Shown here piece after piece: positions 5,273 through 7,646 of a stretch of DNA of 7,646 nt. The position numbers were made by a program, and so were the translations under genes. Source of the stretch: Planctomycetota bacterium (GTDB lineage Bacteria > Planctomycetota > Phycisphaerae > WQYP01); assembly GCA_021798635.1 (NCBI GenBank), contig JAJZGH010000230.1, positions 1-7,646 of the forward strand. Direction: 5' to 3'. The notes under the pieces are model-generated. The model saw nothing but the letters and a program-made list of their open reading frames with translations, was not told the DNA's origin and did no database searches. Position 1 is the first letter of the stretch; each line of letters starts with the position of its first letter.

Positions 5273-5695
5273 ATGACCGCCATGTCCAACGACGATTTTG
5301 GCAAATACATGCTTGATCTGGCACGGAACCCGTCGCCATTTAAGCCCTCGGCGACCTACGATGGCGACGGCGATTGCATCGAATTTATCGCCAGCCCGGA
5401 GGTCTATCGTGCCCAAAGACTCGATGACCTTGTGACCGTATATTATGGCCAGGAGACCGGAAAGATCGTCGGTTCGCTAATCAAGGGCATATCGAGGCTC
5501 CGCGAACAAATGGGGAATAAAATTCCCGGCTTCATAATCGAAATCGAAGATGGACCGGTCAAACTTGTTCATATCTTCCTGGCCAAGCTATGGATTACGC
5601 CCCCGGCTGCTGACCGGATTGTCGCCCGCACCTATAGAAAACTCATCGAGATCGCCGATGCCACTGGCGTAGAAGCGGAACTCGCCGGGGTGTAA
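5273..5695 (+). CDS. hypothetical protein, DUF2283-like N-terminal half (140 aa)
   Basis: I do not recognise this protein with certainty. Residues 29-73 run YDGDGDCIEFIAS, then DDLVTVYYGQETGKIVGSLIKGIS. This resembles the layout of DUF2283-type small beta-rich proteins (a Y-D-x-x-x-D-x strand, then a strand with V-x-Y and G-x-I-V-G). The rest (about 75-140) holds a hydrophobic strand GFIIEIEDGPVKLVHIFLAKLW and a probable C-terminal helix ADRIVARTYRKLIEIADATG. There is no signal peptide or membrane segment, so it is probably cytoplasmic. The ATG at 5273 has GGAG 6 nt upstream (GACGGAGACTTTT), which supports it over Met4. It stands alone on its strand: a repeat-rich spacer of about 530 nt separates it from argF, and it converges with lysC 14 nt away. 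The good ribosome-binding site and protein-like composition support a real gene. A toxin-antitoxin role is not supported, because no partner gene is adjacent. Confidence 0.75.
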   Translation: MTAMSNDDFGKYMLDLARNPSPFKPSATYDGDGDCIEFIASPEVYRAQRLDDLVTVYYGQETGKIVGSLIKGISRLREQMGNKIPGFIIEIEDGPVKLVHIFLAKLWITPPAADRIVARTYRKLIEIADATGVEAELAGV

Positions 5696-5713
5696 CCGTC
5701 CGATCGGGGTTAC
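5692..5713. repeat. inverted repeat holding both convergent stop codons
   Basis: GTAACC (5692-5697) pairs with GGTTAC (5708-5713) across 10 nt. The TAA of the 140-aa gene lies in the left arm and the TAA of lysC (minus strand) in the right arm. The loop contains the palindrome CCGATCGG, also the core of the argF repeat. Without a T-run it is not a typical terminator, but it may mark the 3' boundary of both transcripts. Confidence 0.4.
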
Positions 5714-6933
5714 GCTTCGGGCGGTTGGTCCAGGCCGAAGGCGGTGTGCACGGCGCGCAGGGCGTTTTCTGCGTCGGCGCGGCTTACCAGACAACTGATG
5801 CGGATTTCGCTGGTGCTGATGTTCTGGATGTTAATTTTCTGATCGGCAAGAGCCTTGAACATGGTGCCGGCCACACCGGCGGCCTGCTTCATTCCAACTC
5901 CGACGACCGACACTTTGGCCATATCTTTTTCATAGGCAGCCGCCCCACCGAGTTCGGCCAGCAATTGCTCCATAACCGGTTTCAGGTCGGCAACGTCGCC
6001 ATGTTCCACGGTGAAGCTGATGTTGGCGGTACCATCATCCAGCACGTTCTGGATAATGTCATCGACCACAATATTGGCCTGCGCGATGGCGGTAAAAATT
6101 CGCGCCACAATGCCCGGTCGGTCCGGAACGTTTTTCAACGACACCCGCATCAGATCTTTTTTTAACGCACAGCCGGAAACGGCAATATTTTCCATAGAAC
6201 TGGTCTCCGCGACGATCCACGTGCCCGGGCGGTCGTGGCCGCTGTTTCGGACATGGATCGGAACATTATATTTTTTGGCAAACTCCACCGCCCGCGTTTG
6301 CAGTACGCCCGCGCCCACGCTGGAAAGCTCCATCATTTCATCATAACTGATGCGATCAATCTTCCGGGCTGTGGGAACAATCCGCGGATCAGCGGTGTAG
6401 ACGCCATCAACATCCGTGTAATTTTCGCATACTTCCGCGTTCAGCACCGCACCCAGGGCTACTAAGGATGCGTTGCTGCCGCCCCGGCCCAGGGTGGTAA
6501 TGTCGCCATGCTCGTTAATTCCCTGAAAACCCGCGACAATGACAATTTTACCGGCGTCCAGCTCGGCGATGATGCGGCGTTTGTCAATTCCCCGGATTCG
6601 AGCCTTGCTGTGAACGGCATCGGTAATCAGCCCGATCTGGGCACCGGTAAAGCTGATGGCATCATGCCCCTGAGCGTGAATCGCCATGGCAATTAACGCG
6701 ATAGTCACCTGTTCGCCCGTGGCCAGCAGTTGATCCAGCTCCCGTTTCGGCGGGTTGGGCGAAACTTGCCGGGCCAAATTAATCAGCTCATCGGTGGTAT
6801 GTCCCATCGCTGAGACTACGACGACAACCTGATGCCCGGAGGCTTTCGCGGCAATGACCTTGCGCGATGCAAAATGGATTTTCTCCGCTGTCGCAACCGA
6901 CGTGCCGCCAAATTTCTGAACTACAATACCCAT
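5710..6933 (-). CDS. lysC: aspartate kinase with two C-terminal ACT domains
   Basis: Aspartokinase phosphorylates aspartate, the entry step to lysine, threonine, methionine and diaminopimelate, in the cytoplasm. The ATG at 6933 gives 407 residues beginning MGIVVQKFGGTSV, the standard family N-terminus. An in-frame TTG 20 codons upstream (6993) would add a basic tail and is rejected. The kinase domain shows KFGGTS (7-12), VSAMG (40-44), the TGEQ segment (72-75), FTGAQIGLITD (95-105), GRGGSN (149-154, where GRGGSD is usual) and YTDVDGVYTADPR (172-184). ACT1 spans about 263-330 (VSLKNVPDRPGIVARIF) and ACT2 about 339-403 (VSVVGVGMKQAAGVAGTMF, then QNISTSEIRIS), the sites where lysine and/or threonine usually bind. 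The length fits the single-function ACT-type enzyme; no homoserine dehydrogenase is fused. The ribosome-binding site is weak (GAGA about 9 nt upstream) and a perfect hairpin precedes it. Confidence 0.95.
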   Translation of the reverse strand: MGIVVQKFGGTSVATAEKIHFASRKVIAAKASGHQVVVVVSAMGHTTDELINLARQVSPNPPKRELDQLLATGEQVTIALIAMAIHAQGHDAISFTGAQIGLITDAVHSKARIRGIDKRRIIAELDAGKIVIVAGFQGINEHGDITTLGRGGSNASLVALGAVLNAEVCENYTDVDGVYTADPRIVPTARKIDRISYDEMMELSSVGAGVLQTRAVEFAKKYNVPIHVRNSGHDRPGTWIVAETSSMENIAVSGCALKKDLMRVSLKNVPDRPGIVARIFTAIAQANIVVDDIIQNVLDDGTANISFTVEHGDVADLKPVMEQLLAELGGAAAYEKDMAKVSVVGVGMKQAAGVAGTMFKALADQKINIQNISTSEIRISCLVSRADAENALRAVHTAFGLDQPPEA

Positions 6934-6945
6934 ACCGGTTTTCTC

Positions 6946-6963
6946 ACGCCTTGGCAAAGGCGT
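6946..6963 (-). promoter_or_regulatory. perfect 7-bp hairpin/dyad just upstream of lysC
   Basis: On the lysC strand ACGCCTT, loop TGCC, then AAGGCGT form a perfect 7-bp stem ending 12 nt before the ATG. It abuts the weak GAGA ribosome-binding site. It could act as a DNA operator or as an RNA hairpin that limits translation. Confidence 0.45.
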
Positions 6964-6964
6964 C

Positions 6965-6993
6965 AATTTATCCAATAACCGCCAAAAACGCAA
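6965..6993 (-). promoter_or_regulatory. candidate lysC promoter
   Basis: On the minus strand TTGCGT (6988-6993) is followed after 17 nt by TAAATT (6965-6970), matching the -35 and -10 consensus at 3/6 and 4/6 positions. If used, transcription would start inside the dyad at 6946-6963. The match is weak. Confidence 0.25.
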
Positions 6994-7184
6994 AAATTAC
7001 ATGGAGGAAATCACCAAGGCCGGACGGGGCGGATACGGATTACAGGCGACAAAGTTTCTCGGCGTACCATCTTCGCGGGCACCCCGTCGAACCCAGCCGC
7101 CCCCTACCCCGCGACTTCACCGCTTGTCTAAAATTTCTTGCTGTGATGGCACTATGGCGATAATTTTCCAAAGGGGCACATACG

Positions 7185-7220
7185 GAGATAACCGCGGATT
7201 CCGCAGATTACGCGGATACC
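7185..7220 (+). repeat. nonanucleotide array, forward orientation
   Basis: Four contiguous 9-nt units, GAGATAACC, GCGGATTCC, GCAGATTAC and GCGGATACC, fit a consensus near GCGGATAAC. The same unit occurs on the opposite strand at 7342-7370. Confidence 0.65.
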
Positions 7221-7341
7221 GAAGGGACTGGTTCGGGATTGTTGCCGTATTGGCCGCAGAGGGGGTAGTTCTGACTGCCCCGACAATTATCAGATACCGC
7301 TCGGCGTAATGCGCAAGGGGCTGTCGGAGCATGGAAGCTGG

Positions 7342-7370
7342 GCGTTATCCGCGTTATCCGCGTTATCCGC
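7342..7370 (-). repeat. nonanucleotide array, GCGTTATCC x3
   Basis: GCGTTATCC occurs three times exactly (7342-7350, 7351-7359, 7360-7368) plus GC. Read on the minus strand the unit is GCGGATAAC, so this array is the same family as 7185-7220 in reverse orientation. A run of six T follows on the plus strand. Confidence 0.8.
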
Positions 7371-7485
7371 AGTTTTTTCAGTCTATTTTGGATTGCATAG
7401 TTCGTACCCTAATTTCTTACTGTCACAGCACCAGTTCCTGAATTTGCGATTCACTGTCTCGTTGGTACACTTTGCAAAAGATGGT

Positions 7486-7646
7486 TCAGTGCAAAAACAG
7501 CAGGGAAATCAACGTCAGCAGCAGCACTGCCAGCGTCACCCAGGTGTAAAACCAGTCATGATCCACTACGGCAAAAAGCACCACGGATACCGCTACACGT
7601 GTAATGGGTGTCAGCACCAGCAGCAGCAGGCCAAGGTCTATGATGC
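7486..7646 (-). CDS. DUF1634-type membrane protein, C-terminal part only
   Basis: Reading leftward from the right edge, the frame encodes 52 residues and stops with TGA at 7486-7488. They begin IIDLGLLLLVLTPITRVAVSV and contain FAVVDHDWFY, then a second hydrophobic stretch WVTLAVLLLTLISLLFL. Two membrane helices joined by a short VDHDWFY loop, with the TPxxRV motif in the first, match the C-terminus of DUF1634 inner-membrane proteins, which often sit beside a TauE/SafE-type permease. The neighbouring gene that would confirm this is outside the window. Function is unknown; the N-terminal helix and start are missing. The assignment is from motif recognition only. Confidence 0.75.
   Translation of the reverse strand, partial: IIDLGLLLLVLTPITRVAVSVVLFAVVDHDWFYTWVTLAVLLLTLISLLFLH

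Larger units (their letters stand above)
6994..7485. other. repeat-bearing spacer between lysC and the DUF1634 gene
   Basis: No convincing gene lies in this roughly 490-nt stretch. Open frames on both strands have repeat-derived or low-complexity translations such as RYPRNLRNPR, and no recognisable domain. It holds two nonanucleotide arrays, described separately, and a diverged 21-nt direct repeat (7132-7152 and 7411-7431, 17 of 21 identical). No lysine riboswitch pattern was recognised upstream of lysC. Confidence 0.6.

Noticed and set aside
6934..6993. TTG start extending LysC by 20 residues
   Set aside because: The extension is basic and not family-like, while the ATG at 6933 gives the canonical MGIVVQKFGGTS start. 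The extension also spans the hairpin and the promoter-like boxes.
7001..7332. Open frames of 71 and 102 codons in the lysC upstream spacer
   Set aside because: They lie on opposite strands of the same DNA, run through the nonanucleotide array (giving RYPRNLRNPR-like peptide) and show no family match.
6994..7485. Lysine riboswitch upstream of lysC
   Set aside because: I could not find a multi-helix layout or the conserved junction segments of the L-box. Most of the inverted sequence here belongs to the nonamer arrays.

Overview
The window looks like chromosomal DNA from a moderately GC-rich bacterium, most probably a planctomycete of the Phycisphaerae type. That placement is inferred from three things: the style of the heme A synthase and acetylglutamate kinase, a small HEAT+TPR protein, and long intergenic spacers packed with short tandem and palindromic repeats. 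No rRNA, tRNA, CRISPR array, transposase or phage gene was seen.

Layout. Positions 1-2481 hold three genes on the minus strand, read right to left: a heme A synthase (ctaA/COX15 family) with an added N-terminal membrane domain, a small lipoprotein, and a HEAT/TPR-repeat protein that runs off the left edge. A 327-nt divergent spacer separates ctaA from the plus-strand arginine genes argB (acetylglutamate kinase, step 2) and argF (ornithine carbamoyltransferase, step 6), which are 57 nt apart and probably co-transcribed. The end of argF runs into a palindromic repeat that supplies its last codons. A repeat-rich spacer of about 530 nt (4744-5272) follows. It contains a 31-bp direct repeat, a cluster of heptanucleotide micro-arrays, two terminator-like stems and four further inverted repeats. 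Next comes an unrecognised 140-residue plus-strand gene (5273-5695). It converges tail to tail with lysC (aspartate kinase, minus strand), and the two stop codons lie in the arms of one small inverted repeat. Upstream of lysC is a spacer of about 550 nt with two oppositely oriented nonanucleotide arrays. The right edge holds the C-terminal end of a DUF1634-type membrane protein on the minus strand.

How the genes fit together. argB and argF serve arginine synthesis. lysC opens the aspartate-family pathway (lysine, threonine, methionine) and carries two C-terminal ACT domains expected to sense end products. ctaA makes heme A for cytochrome oxidase, and the lipoprotein behind it may belong to the same envelope or respiratory unit, though its role is unknown. 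No defence or secondary-metabolite system is visible. The unusual content is the non-coding repeat architecture around argF, the 140-residue gene and lysC.
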